This document shows, piece after piece, positions 1-7,050 of a stretch of DNA of 8,806 bases (position 1 is its first letter; each line of letters begins with the position of its first letter). Below the pieces are notes generated by a model. The model made no database searches. It saw nothing but the letters and a program-made list of their open reading frames with translations, and was not told where the DNA came from. The translations under genes and the position numbers were made by a program. This stretch comes from Sphingobacteriaceae bacterium (GTDB taxonomy: Bacteria > Bacteroidota > Bacteroidia > Sphingobacteriales > Sphingobacteriaceae). The stretch covers positions 1-8,806 of the forward strand of contig CANJWF010000043.1 in the NCBI GenBank assembly GCA_947478315.1, given 5' to 3'.

Positions 1-1281
1 CTCATCCAACACCTCCGATAGCTGACTACCTAAAAATATAGATATAATAGCAGGAGGAGCCTCATTAGCACCCAAACGATGGTCATTGCTCACCGATGCA
101 ATACTAGCTCTTAACAAATCAGCATGCTCATGTACCGCCTTTACAATATTTACAAAAAAGGTCAAAAACATTAAATTATTCTTAGGCGTTTTACCAGGAG
201 CAAGTAAATTTTTACCCGTATTGGTAATTAACGACCAATTATTATGCTTGCCCGATCCATTGATACCTGCATACGGTTTCTCATGAAACAACACCTTAAA
301 ATTATGCCTTTTAGCAATTTTATCCATCAAATCCATCAACAACTGATTATGGTCAATTGCCAAATTAATTTCCTCATAAATAGGAGCACACTCAAATTGA
401 GAAGGAGCAACTTCATTATGTCTCGTTTTCAACGGAATACCTAGCTTAATAGCTTCAGTTTCAAAATCGAGCATAAAAGCATAAACTCTATCCGGAATAG
501 ACCCAAAATAATGATCTTCCAATTGCTGCCCTTTGGCAGACATATGACCAAACAACGTTCGCCCTGTAAGCAACAAATCTGGTCGAGCATTAAATAATGC
601 TAAGTCAACCAAAAAATATTCCTGTTCAATACCCAAAGACGCATTTACCTTGGTAATTCCTTTGTCAAAATAATGACAAACATCAACTGCAGCTTTATCC
701 AACGCACTTAAAGCTTTTAACAAAGGGGCTTTATAATCTAGCGCCTCCCCTGTATAAGAAACAAAAACGGTAGGAATGCATAATGTTTTACCAATTCTAT
801 TTTCTATAATAAAAGCAGGAGAAGTAGGATCCCAAGCAGTGTATCCCCTCGCTTCAAAAGTATTACGAATACCTCCATTAGGAAAACTAGAAGCATCTGG
901 TTCTTGTTGTACCAACGCATCACCAGAAAATTTTTCTAGCGCACCACCATCAGAAGTAGGTTCAAAAAAGGAATCATGCTTTTCTGCCGTAGTACCCGTC
1001 AAAGGCTGAAACCAATGGGTATAATGCGTTACCCCTTTTCCCATCGCCCAAGCCTTCATCGCAGCAGCCACTTGATCGGCTATTTCCCTATCAATAGTAG
1101 TACCCATCTCAACAGACTCTTGAATACTTTCAAAAGCTTCTTTCGACAGAAATTCTTTCATTTTCTTTTTATCGAAAACATTAACGCCAAAATAGTCCGA
1201 AATTTTAGAAGAAGGCGTATAAACATCTGGAGTTGTCCTATTAAGCACATCTTTCAGCGCCTGAAAACGAAGTGTTGCCAT
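1..1281 (-). CDS. glnN: Glutamine synthetase type III, N-terminal part (cut by window edge)
   Basis: This frame has no stop from the ATG at 1281 down to base 1, giving 427 codons. GSIII proteins are roughly 700-730 residues, so about 60% is present. The product condenses glutamate and ammonia using ATP to form glutamine in the cytoplasm. The N-terminus (MATLRFQALKDVLNR) and THWFQPLTG-TAEKHDSFFEP (about residues 88-108) are GSIII signatures. The catalytic core follows: GIEQEYF at 217-223 (metal-binding Glu), HNEVAPSQFE at 288-297, and NGSGKHN at 341-347 (the glutamate/ATP-site His loop). The visible part ends in IFLGSQLSEVLDE. The start is chosen because it matches the family N-terminus. No Shine-Dalgarno is visible, as is usual in Bacteroidota. 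The gene follows the ferredoxin gene on the same strand, but a terminator lies between them, so it probably has its own promoter. Recognition is firm. The C-terminal third and the stop lie outside the window. Confidence 0.97.
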   Translation of the reverse strand, partial: MATLRFQALKDVLNRTTPDVYTPSSKISDYFGVNVFDKKKMKEFLSKEAFESIQESVEMGTTIDREIADQVAAAMKAWAMGKGVTHYTHWFQPLTGTTAEKHDSFFEPTSDGGALEKFSGDALVQQEPDASSFPNGGIRNTFEARGYTAWDPTSPAFIIENRIGKTLCIPTVFVSYTGEALDYKAPLLKALSALDKAAVDVCHYFDKGITKVNASLGIEQEYFLVDLALFNARPDLLLTGRTLFGHMSAKGQQLEDHYFGSIPDRVYAFMLDFETEAIKLGIPLKTRHNEVAPSQFECAPIYEEINLAIDHNQLLMDLMDKIAKRHNFKVLFHEKPYAGINGSGKHNNWSLITNTGKNLLAPGKTPKNNLMFLTFFVNIVKAVHEHADLLRASIASVSNDHRLGANEAPPAIISIFLGSQLSEVLDE

Positions 1282-1303
1282 TTTTTTTTCAATTTTATGC
1301 ACA

Positions 1304-1311
1304 CAAAAATA
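1304..1311 (-). promoter_or_regulatory. Candidate glnN promoter -7 box (TATTTTTG)
   Basis: Read on the - strand, TATTTTTG fits the Bacteroidota -7 consensus TAnnTTTG. It lies 22 bases upstream of the glnN ATG, which would give a very short leader. No convincing TTG-type -33 box is found at the usual spacing; the nearest TTTG (1344-1347) is too far. The region is A/T-rich, so a chance match is quite possible. Confidence 0.35.
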
Positions 1312-1339
1312 GATTTTTAAAGACATTTTGCTAAAAAAA

Positions 1340-1388
1340 TAGTCAAAAAAGCAAAAATGGGATATTTAGTTGCTAAATATCCCATTTT
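1340..1388 (-). terminator. Intrinsic terminator after the ferredoxin gene
   Basis: A perfect 16-bp inverted repeat (arms 1354-1369 and 1373-1388, 3-nt loop) begins about 25 bases past the ferredoxin stop. In the - direction it is followed by a T-rich tract at 1345-1353 (TTTTTTG-type run). The stem contains three G-C pairs in a row plus one more, otherwise A-T. It should end the ferredoxin transcript and insulate glnN from it. The A-rich left flank could give some termination in the other direction, but no + strand transcript is known to need it. Confidence 0.85.
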
Positions 1389-1413
1389 AAATGACAAAAA
1401 AACCTTAAAATAA

Positions 1414-1764
1414 CTATTCCAAATGAAGCCAAGCCTTTTTAGACAATAAATCTGCTTCCATTTCAACAACATTGTCATCAGGAATACAACAATCAACAGG
1501 ACAAACAGCCGCACACTGAGGCTCATCATGAAATCCCTTACACTCCGTACACTTATCCGATACAATATAATACACATCATCAGAAATTGCCGACTGAGGC
1601 TCATCTGCATCCAATACATTACCATCACCAAAATCAAGTACACCATTTAGTTTAGTACCATCCGAAAAACGCCAAGGAGCAGCACCCTCATAAATAGCAT
1701 TATTAGGACATTCGGGTTCACAAGCACCACAATTAATACATTCGTCTGTTATTTTAATAGCCAT
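1414..1764 (-). CDS. Dicluster 4Fe-4S ferredoxin
   Basis: This 116-residue cytoplasmic electron carrier has two 4Fe-4S cluster motifs. Cluster I has C9-x2-C12-x2-C15-x3-C19-P. Cluster II has C72-x2-C75-x8-C84-x3-C88-P, with further Cys at 92 and 93. The second motif has the enlarged spacing between its second and third Cys seen in Alvin-type / Bacteroidota 2x[4Fe-4S] ferredoxins. About 50 acidic residues separate the two motifs, longer than in clostridial ferredoxins, and the protein is acidic overall. The start at 1764 puts the first cluster nine residues in, which is normal. It is transcribed away from the LuxC-type acyl-CoA reductase, an arrangement I recall from other Flavobacteriia, which suggests ferredoxin-linked redox chemistry. 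The actual partner enzyme cannot be read from the sequence. Confidence 0.95.
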   Translation of the reverse strand: MAIKITDECINCGACEPECPNNAIYEGAAPWRFSDGTKLNGVLDFGDGNVLDADEPQSAISDDVYYIVSDKCTECKGFHDEPQCAAVCPVDCCIPDDNVVEMEADLLSKKAWLHLE

Positions 1765-1799
1765 AGCATTACTTAAATTTTTAGATTAGAGCAATTACG

Positions 1800-1807
1800 T
1801 ACTTTTG
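1800..1807 (+). promoter_or_regulatory. Candidate promoter -7 box for the acyl-CoA reductase unit (TACTTTTG)
   Basis: TACTTTTG followed by CA is a very typical Bacteroidota -7 box and start-site context. It points toward the gene starting at 1964 and implies a leader of about 150 nt. The -33 region (TTAG near 1781) is weak. It lies face to face with the ferredoxin promoter, so the 5' ends of the two transcripts would overlap slightly. Confidence 0.5.
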
Positions 1808-1835
1808 CAACCATAAATCTGTTACAAATGAGCCG

Positions 1836-1864
1836 CAAATATAAAAATACCCTCCCTTAATCAA
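1836..1864 (-). promoter_or_regulatory. Ferredoxin promoter (TTG-18-TATATTTG)
   Basis: On the - strand TATATTTG (1843 to 1836) is an exact match to the Bacteroidota -7 consensus TAnnTTTG. A TTG (1864-1862) lies 18 bases upstream, close to the usual 19-base spacing of the -33 box. It is about 72 bases upstream of the ferredoxin ATG. This is the best-formed promoter in the window. Confidence 0.65.
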
Positions 1865-1963
1865 TGCCCATACTCGTTAAAAAACTAAAAAATTACACAT
1901 AAAACAGACAGTCTTCAAATCAGAAACAAAGAATATCCATTTCGTCATTAACCAAATCAAAAA

Positions 1964-3010
1964 ATGCTTCAACACACAGAAAATATCAAAAAAACACTTA
2001 TACAGTTAGGCAACTACCTCTCCACAGCACCCGAAAACGAAGAAATACAAAAAATTATAAACCAAGCATTTCAAAAAAATGCCTGGTTTACAAAACATTA
2101 TGTACAAAAAGCACTATCCTCAATTGCCAGCATGCTAAACGAACAAGACATCTCGCATTGGACGAAAAACATGCAACCAGCTCCAACACCCAAAAAAGTA
2201 GGCTTAATATTAGCAGGAAATATTCCCATGGTTGGCTTACACGACATTTTATGTGTAATAGCTTCGGGCAATAAAGCACTCATCAAATTATCCTCACAAG
2301 ACAACATACTCATTCCATTTATTCTTAACAAAATCACAAACATAAATCCCCAATTACACCCTTATTTCGAATTTGTAGAACGGCTTAAAAATTTCGATGC
2401 CGTCATCGCCACAGGGAGCAATAACTCCAGTAGATATTTCGAATACTACTTCAAAAATGTCCCTCATCTTATTCGCAAAAACAGAAATAGTATAGCCATA
2501 CTAAACGGTAAAGAAACAACAGCAGATTTACATCAATTAGGAAACGATATATTTGATTATTTCGGATTAGGATGCCGTAACGTAGCAAAAGTTTACGTAC
2601 CAGTAAACTATGACTTTATGCCGTTACTCAACCAACTGAGTACCTTTACCAAAGTAGCTGCACACCACAAATACCTAAACAACTACGATTACAACAAATC
2701 CATTTACCTCATAAACAACATATCTCATTTAGACAATGGTTTTTTACTACTTAAAAAAGACCATTCATTATACTCACCATTAGCCGTTTTATATTACGAA
2801 GAATACGAAAACGAACCAACACTTACCCTACAACTAAACTCCCAAAAAGAAACCATACAATGTATTGCAAGCCAACACTATCAAAATACACATTTCAACG
2901 TAGTAAACCTAGGTCACACACAACGACCCAAACTTTGGGATTACGCAGATGGTGTTAACACCATAGATTTTTTATATAGCAATTTATTACCTTTGGAAAC
3001 CCATCTTTAA
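1964..3010 (+). CDS. LuxC-type acyl-CoA reductase
   Basis: This 348-residue protein belongs to the LuxC / acyl-CoA reductase branch of the aldehyde dehydrogenase superfamily, which reduces acyl-CoA (or acyl-protein thioester) to aldehyde with NAD(P)H. The cofactor-side loop VGLILAGNIPMVGLHD is at 79-94, followed by SGNKALIKLSSQD. The predicted catalytic Cys is C204 in FGLGCRNVAKVYVP, and the C-terminal WDYADGVNTIDFLY is typical of the Bacteroidota version. At 348 residues it is shorter than bioluminescence LuxC (about 480), which is normal for this group. No luxAB or luxDE partners are present, so light production is not implied. The natural substrate is unknown. The ATG at 1964 is preceded by an A-rich stretch rather than a Shine-Dalgarno. 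The gene is divergent from a ferredoxin and is followed by gatB 87 bases downstream. Confidence 0.9.
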   Translation: MLQHTENIKKTLIQLGNYLSTAPENEEIQKIINQAFQKNAWFTKHYVQKALSSIASMLNEQDISHWTKNMQPAPTPKKVGLILAGNIPMVGLHDILCVIASGNKALIKLSSQDNILIPFILNKITNINPQLHPYFEFVERLKNFDAVIATGSNNSSRYFEYYFKNVPHLIRKNRNSIAILNGKETTADLHQLGNDIFDYFGLGCRNVAKVYVPVNYDFMPLLNQLSTFTKVAAHHKYLNNYDYNKSIYLINNISHLDNGFLLLKKDHSLYSPLAVLYYEEYENEPTLTLQLNSQKETIQCIASQHYQNTHFNVVNLGHTQRPKLWDYADGVNTIDFLYSNLLPLETHL

Positions 3011-3023
3011 ACCCGTAGCGTAC

Positions 3024-3052
3024 GGAATGCGAGATGAACGCTTCAGCATTTA
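3024..3052 (+). repeat. Small intergenic hairpin, possibly related to the queA-flanking repeat
   Basis: AATGC (3026-3030) pairs with GCATT (3046-3050) and, next to it, TGAA (3035-3038) pairs with TTCA (3042-3045). This gives a 9-bp stem with a 4-nt GAGA bulge and a CGC loop. It shares the AATGC/GCATT ends and the GAGATGAA core with the 92-bp repeats near queA, where the core lies on the other strand. It sits between the acyl-CoA reductase stop and the gatB start and has no T-tract, so it is not a standard terminator. Confidence 0.45.
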
Positions 3053-3097
3053 AAATACCCATTCGTTATCATTCACACATAATTATTTTAACATATA

Positions 3098-4546
3098 ATG
3101 GCTAAAGAATACGAAATTGTAGTCGGATTAGAAGTTCACGCCCAACTATCAACAAAAAGTAAAGCCTATTGCTCCGACTCAGCAGAATTTGGCGCACGCC
3201 CCAACCATCATACAGGTCCTATCTCACTCGGGCATCCTGGCACACTACCCAAACTAAACAAAAAAGTAGTAGAATACGCCGTAAAAATGGGACTGGCAAC
3301 ACATTGTAGCATACGACATGAAAATCACTTTGCACGTAAAAATTATTTTTATGCCGACTTACCCAAGGGATATCAAATAACCCAAGACAATACCCCCATT
3401 TGCTATAACGGATTTATAGACATCAAACTATCAAACCACATTACCAAACGAATTGGTATTACCCGAATACACATGGAAGAAGACGCCGGAAAAAGTATTC
3501 ACGACCAAGACGTATATGATACACTCATCGATTTAAACAGAGCAGGAGTTCCCTTAATTGAAATCGTTTCAGAACCAGATATTCGTTCAGGAGAAGAAGC
3601 CTACCAATATCTTACCGAAATTCGAAAAATATTACGCTACCTCGACATCTGCGACGGAAACATGGAAGAAGGAAGCATGCGTTGCGACGCCAACATTTCT
3701 GTCCGAATAAAAGGAGATGCCGAATTCGGAAAACGATGCGAAGTAAAAAATCTCAATTCCATCAGAAACGTACAAAGAGCCATAGAACACGAAGCAGAAA
3801 GACAAATAGCCGTTATAGAAGCTGGAGGAATCATAGAACAGAATACACTCAACTTTGATGCAACAACAGGAAAAACATCCGTACTACGTACCAAAGAAAT
3901 GGCTAACGACTATCGCTACTTTCCAGAGCCAGACCTCACACCCATTGTACTAAACGAACAATACGTTGCAGACATTAAAACCAATATGCCAGCACTCCCA
4001 GAAGAATTATTTACCAGATACACCCAACAACTAGAACTCACCGAATATGATGCACAAATTATTACCGCAGACAGAGACACCGCACACTATTTCGAACAAT
4101 TAACCAACCACACCACCAACTACAAAGCAGCAGCCAATTGGTTAATGGGCAGCATACGTTCCTATTTGAACGAAAACGCCATTGACATCACACATTTTGT
4201 ACTCAAACCACAACAAATAGCAGACATCATCACACTAATAGATAGCGGAAAAATAAGTAACTCAACCGCAACACAACAAGTATTTCCAGCTATGTTAGAA
4301 ACGCCACAAAAAAATGCGCTAACACTCGCACAAGAACTCAACGTCATCATAGAAACGTCCGAAGACGATACACTAGAATTTATCAAAAAAGCCATTGCTA
4401 AATATCCCGATAAAGTAGTCGACTATAACAATGGCAAAAAAGGAGTACTCGGATTATTTATGGGAGAAATCATGAAACTATCCAAAGGAAAAATAAATCC
4501 TAAAACTGTAAACCAACTACTCATAGAACAATTAGAAAATAACTAA
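3098..4546 (+). CDS. gatB: Asp-tRNA(Asn)/Glu-tRNA(Gln) amidotransferase subunit B
   Basis: The product is the tRNA-binding and kinase subunit of GatCAB. It phosphorylates the misacylated Glu-tRNA(Gln) or Asp-tRNA(Asn) so that ammonia channelled from GatA can amidate it. The length of 482 residues is normal for full-length GatB. The cradle domain opens with EIVVGLEVHAQLSTKSKAYC (6-25) and contains the Mg/ATP-site sequence HMEEDAGKSIHD (125-136). It continues through NRAGVPLIEIVSEPD and RCDANISVR to the DYRYFPEPDLTP segment near residue 275. The C-terminal YqeY-like tail domain ends in KGVLGLFMGEIMKLSKGKINP and a final NQLLIEQLE helix. gatA and gatC are not in the window, so the genes are unlinked here. 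It may be co-transcribed with the flanking genes; I saw no -7 box in the 87-bp gap upstream. Confidence 0.98.
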   Translation: MAKEYEIVVGLEVHAQLSTKSKAYCSDSAEFGARPNHHTGPISLGHPGTLPKLNKKVVEYAVKMGLATHCSIRHENHFARKNYFYADLPKGYQITQDNTPICYNGFIDIKLSNHITKRIGITRIHMEEDAGKSIHDQDVYDTLIDLNRAGVPLIEIVSEPDIRSGEEAYQYLTEIRKILRYLDICDGNMEEGSMRCDANISVRIKGDAEFGKRCEVKNLNSIRNVQRAIEHEAERQIAVIEAGGIIEQNTLNFDATTGKTSVLRTKEMANDYRYFPEPDLTPIVLNEQYVADIKTNMPALPEELFTRYTQQLELTEYDAQIITADRDTAHYFEQLTNHTTNYKAAANWLMGSIRSYLNENAIDITHFVLKPQQIADIITLIDSGKISNSTATQQVFPAMLETPQKNALTLAQELNVIIETSEDDTLEFIKKAIAKYPDKVVDYNNGKKGVLGLFMGEIMKLSKGKINPKTVNQLLIEQLENN

Positions 4547-4608
4547 ATTAAATCTTCAGCATCAAGTCCACACACTCAACTAAAAATTTTCAGCAACCTA
4601 TCAAAACA

Positions 4609-5772
4609 ATGATAAAAACATTCACCAAAATCATCCCCATACTGCCATTGTCGCTATTTATCATACTCATTACTGGTATGTTAGCAAGTTGCTCAAAAAA
4701 AAATCAATTTTCTATTGAAGGAAAAGTAGAAAACATACCCGATAACGTACAAAAAGCCTACCTATACGCAAACGATGGTGGCGACATCATGATTCCAATA
4801 GATTCGGCAGTATTATCAGAAGAACACATTTTTAAGTTTATCAAAAATTATCCTCAACCCAACCTTTATCAACTAGTAATAGGCAACCACATCTTCCTAC
4901 TAATAACCCAAAACGAAGAAAAAGTAAAATTATACATCGACCTCAGTAACAATACATGCGATGCAAAAGGATCACCAAATTCGCAAAAAATACAACCCCT
5001 CTCTCTCATCCTAAACGAATCATTTACAAAAAGTCAAAAAATATTTGCAAAAATGGACAGCGCAGTGCAAATAGCACATCAAAAACCCGATAACGTACTA
5101 TCAAAACACGAAGCAGTACTCAATCGAATTACAGAAGAACAAATTCAAAAAACATTAACATTCGCAGAACAAAATCAAACTTCGCTAATTGGATTATACG
5201 CATTACTCACACTCAAAACCATTCACAAAGATTTCTTAACACCTTTCGAATCTCACATAGCCTCTATTGTAGCATCCCTAACAACTCATTTAAAAAACAA
5301 CCCACAAGTACAACAATACAATACCTCTATCAAACAAGAACAAAGAATTAGTATCGGACAAACAGCACCTGAAATAACACTACCCAATCCGCAAGGAGAA
5401 GTGCAAAAATTATCTGATTTACGAGGAAAATATGTCTTAATAGATTTTTGGGCATCTTGGTGTGGACCATGCCGACAAGAAAACCCGAACATTGTCAAAC
5501 AATACAACACCTATAAAAACAAAGCATTCACAATATTTAGCGTATCGCTCGATAACAACAGCGAAGCCTGGAAAAAAGCAATTAAAGACGACCATCTAAC
5601 TTGGAAACATCACGTATCAGATTTCAAAGGCTGGGAGAGTGATATAGCAAAACAATATAACATAGAAAGCATTCCAAGCTCGTTACTCATAGACCCCAGT
5701 GGTAAAATTGTCGCAAAAAATTTAACAGCAGAAACGCTAAAAGAAATTTTATCAAAGGTCTTTAAACAATAA
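4609..5772 (+). CDS. Lipoprotein thiol-disulfide oxidoreductase, TlpA/AhpC-TSA type with an N-terminal DUF4369-like region
   Basis: This 387-residue protein is a predicted exported lipoprotein. Residues 1-27 form a basic N-terminus and hydrophobic stretch, ending in the lipobox L-A-S-C28. The residues after Cys28 are SKKN, basic rather than acidic, so the acidic surface-export signal of Bacteroidota lipoproteins is absent and periplasm-facing anchoring is more likely. Residues 33-120 look like the DUF4369 beta domain (FSIEGKVENIPDNVQKAYLY), and a helical linker covers about 125-240. The thioredoxin fold spans about 245-387: IGQTAPEITLPNPQGE, then DFWASWCGPCR with active-site C285-x-x-C288, and the cis-Pro loop at P356 (SIPSSLLIDPSGKIV). 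The family reduces or isomerises disulfides, for example in cytochrome c maturation or stress response; the substrate here is unknown. The gene lies 62 bases after gatB with a terminator immediately downstream. Confidence 0.92.
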   Translation: MIKTFTKIIPILPLSLFIILITGMLASCSKKNQFSIEGKVENIPDNVQKAYLYANDGGDIMIPIDSAVLSEEHIFKFIKNYPQPNLYQLVIGNHIFLLITQNEEKVKLYIDLSNNTCDAKGSPNSQKIQPLSLILNESFTKSQKIFAKMDSAVQIAHQKPDNVLSKHEAVLNRITEEQIQKTLTFAEQNQTSLIGLYALLTLKTIHKDFLTPFESHIASIVASLTTHLKNNPQVQQYNTSIKQEQRISIGQTAPEITLPNPQGEVQKLSDLRGKYVLIDFWASWCGPCRQENPNIVKQYNTYKNKAFTIFSVSLDNNSEAWKKAIKDDHLTWKHHVSDFKGWESDIAKQYNIESIPSSLLIDPSGKIVAKNLTAETLKEILSKVFKQ

Positions 5773-5812
5773 AATTCCGTAAGAAAAATTTAATATCTCA
5801 CGGAATTTTATT
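5768..5812 (+). terminator. Terminator hairpin at the end of the thioredoxin-lipoprotein gene
   Basis: A 13-bp perfect inverted repeat (arms 5768-5780 and 5800-5812, 19-nt loop) overlaps the stop codon at 5770-5772 and ends in TTTTATTATT. The ACGG/CCGT part closes the loop end. The 3' tail is only moderately T-rich. As the arms are symmetrical, it may also stop - strand transcripts from queA, which lacks another obvious terminator. Confidence 0.65.
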
Positions 5813-5820
5813 ATTCCTTA

Positions 5821-5912
5821 TTCATTAGAATAAAATTTGATTTTTAATGGTCTAATGGAATGCCCAAACGTATTCATCTCGGTCGGTAAGCACTCGCTCA
5901 TAGGCATTTCAT
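5821..5912 (-). repeat. 92-bp repeat, copy 1 (downstream of queA)
   Basis: It matches 6966-7057 at 89 of 92 positions in the same orientation. The differences I see are all transitions, in the 5884-5892 region. It consists of two adjacent inverted-repeat modules. Module one has outer arms CATTAGA/TCTAATG (5823-5829 and 5851-5857). Module two has end arms ATGGAATGCC (5855-5864) and GGCATTTCAT (5903-5912). It also contains the - strand box TACGTTTG (5872 to 5865). It begins 8 bases after the queA stop codon. Confidence 0.93.
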
Positions 5913-5920
5913 AAACACAA

Positions 5921-6970
5921 TTATATCATCAACATAGCATCCCCATAAGTAGCAAAACGATATTTTTCTTTAATAGCGACTTCGTATGCATTCATCACAT
6001 GTTCGTACCCCCCAAAAGCACACACCTGCATCAACAGAATAGATTCAGGTGAATGAAAATTACTAATCATCGCATTGGCAATATTAAAATCATACGGAGG
6101 AAATATAAATCTACTCGTCCAATCATTAACAGGCTTCAATAAACCATCCGTCGAAACCGATGATTCTGTAGCTCGCAACACAGTCGTACCAACCGCACAT
6201 ATCCTACGTTTTTCCAATATAGCTTTGTTAACAATATCGGTTTGCTTCGATTCTATAATATACTGTTCCGAATCCATTTTATGCTTAGTCAAATCTTCAA
6301 CCTCAACAGACCTAAACGTACCCAACCCAATATGTAATGTAACGTAGGCAAAATCAATCCCCTTCAATTCAAACCGCTTCATCAATTCACGACTAAAATG
6401 TAGTCCCGCAGAAGGAGCAGCAATCGCACCTTCTTGATTAGCATATATCGTTTGAAAACGTTCCTTATCTGTGGAAGAAATTTTTCGTTTAATATACTTA
6501 GGTAGCGGTGTCTCCCCTAGCAATTCAATATTTGCCCTAAATTCTTCATCCGTTCCATCAAACAAGAAACGAATAGTTCTACCTCTAGATGTGGTATTAT
6601 CGACAACTTCTGCCACCAACAAATCATCCTCACCAAAATATAACTTATTGCCAACCCGTATCTTACGAGCAGGATCTACCAAAACATCCCATAAACGCAG
6701 CTCCTTATTCAACTCTCTAAGCATAAAAACCTCAATCACATCATCTGTGCGTTCTTTTTTACCATACATACGAGCAGGAAAAACCTTAGTATTGTTAAAT
6801 ATCATCACATCATCCTCATCGAAATAACTCAACACATCCTTAAACACTTTATGTTCAATTTCACCAGTTTGACGATTCACAACCATTAACCTAGATTCAT
6901 CTCGATTACTAGTTGGGGTTTGTGCAATTAAATTATCAGGAAGTTCAAATTTAAATTGGGATAATTTCAT
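5921..6970 (-). CDS. queA: S-adenosylmethionine:tRNA ribosyltransferase-isomerase (queuosine biosynthesis)
   Basis: The product transfers and isomerises the ribosyl moiety of SAM onto preQ1-modified tRNA, producing epoxyqueuosine at the wobble position of tRNAs with GUN anticodons. The length of 349 residues is close to the family norm (about 340-360). Family motifs run in order: FELPDNLIAQTP (8-19), IFNNTKVFPAR (57-67), GETPLPKYI, APSAGLHFS (185-193), HIGLGTFRSVEVED, AVGTTVLRATES, FIFPPYDF, NFHSPESILLMQVCAFGG and the C-terminal YGDAML. The ATG at 6970 gives the normal family N-terminus. That ATG lies inside a 92-bp repeat and in the 3' arm of a predicted hairpin, and a second repeat copy follows the stop. 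No other queuosine gene is in the window, and no preQ1-riboswitch-like leader was recognised. Confidence 0.98.
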   Translation of the reverse strand: MKLSQFKFELPDNLIAQTPTSNRDESRLMVVNRQTGEIEHKVFKDVLSYFDEDDVMIFNNTKVFPARMYGKKERTDDVIEVFMLRELNKELRLWDVLVDPARKIRVGNKLYFGEDDLLVAEVVDNTTSRGRTIRFLFDGTDEEFRANIELLGETPLPKYIKRKISSTDKERFQTIYANQEGAIAAPSAGLHFSRELMKRFELKGIDFAYVTLHIGLGTFRSVEVEDLTKHKMDSEQYIIESKQTDIVNKAILEKRRICAVGTTVLRATESSVSTDGLLKPVNDWTSRFIFPPYDFNIANAMISNFHSPESILLMQVCAFGGYEHVMNAYEVAIKEKYRFATYGDAMLMI

Positions 6971-7002
6971 TAGAATAAAATTTGATTTTTAATGGTCTAA
7001 TG
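6968..7002 (-). promoter_or_regulatory. Hairpin containing the queA start codon
   Basis: In the queA mRNA, CATTAGA (7002-6996) pairs with TCTAATG (6974-6968), and an inner AAAAT/ATTTT pair (6985-6989 with 6977-6981) closes a CAA loop. The last three bases of the 3' arm are the queA AUG. The stem is A/U-rich and interrupted by an asymmetric internal loop, so its stability is modest. A role in controlling initiation is inferred from position only. Confidence 0.5.
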
Positions 7003-7009
7003 GAATGCC

Positions 7010-7017
7010 CAAACGTA
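7010..7017 (-). promoter_or_regulatory. Candidate queA promoter -7 box inside the repeat (TACGTTTG)
   Basis: TACGTTTG on the - strand matches TAnnTTTG exactly and lies 39 bases upstream of the queA ATG, a normal distance. No TTG lies at the -33 position. The identical box occurs in copy 1 at 5865-5872, where it would read away from queA toward the 5768-5812 hairpin. Confidence 0.4.
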
Positions 7018-7050
7018 TTCATCTCGGTTGGTGAGCGCTCGCTCATAGGC

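Noticed and set aside
976..1320. 114-residue + strand frame
   Set aside because: It lies opposite the N-terminus of glnN, which matches the GSIII family residue by residue; the + frame is a shadow.
2088..2343. Two overlapping - strand frames within the acyl-CoA reductase gene
   Set aside because: They are antisense shadows of a firmly recognised gene, with no recognisable motifs of their own.
1964..3010. Bioluminescence (lux) operon
   Set aside because: The LuxC-type fold is present, but luxA, luxB, luxD and luxE are absent and the protein is the short Bacteroidota form.
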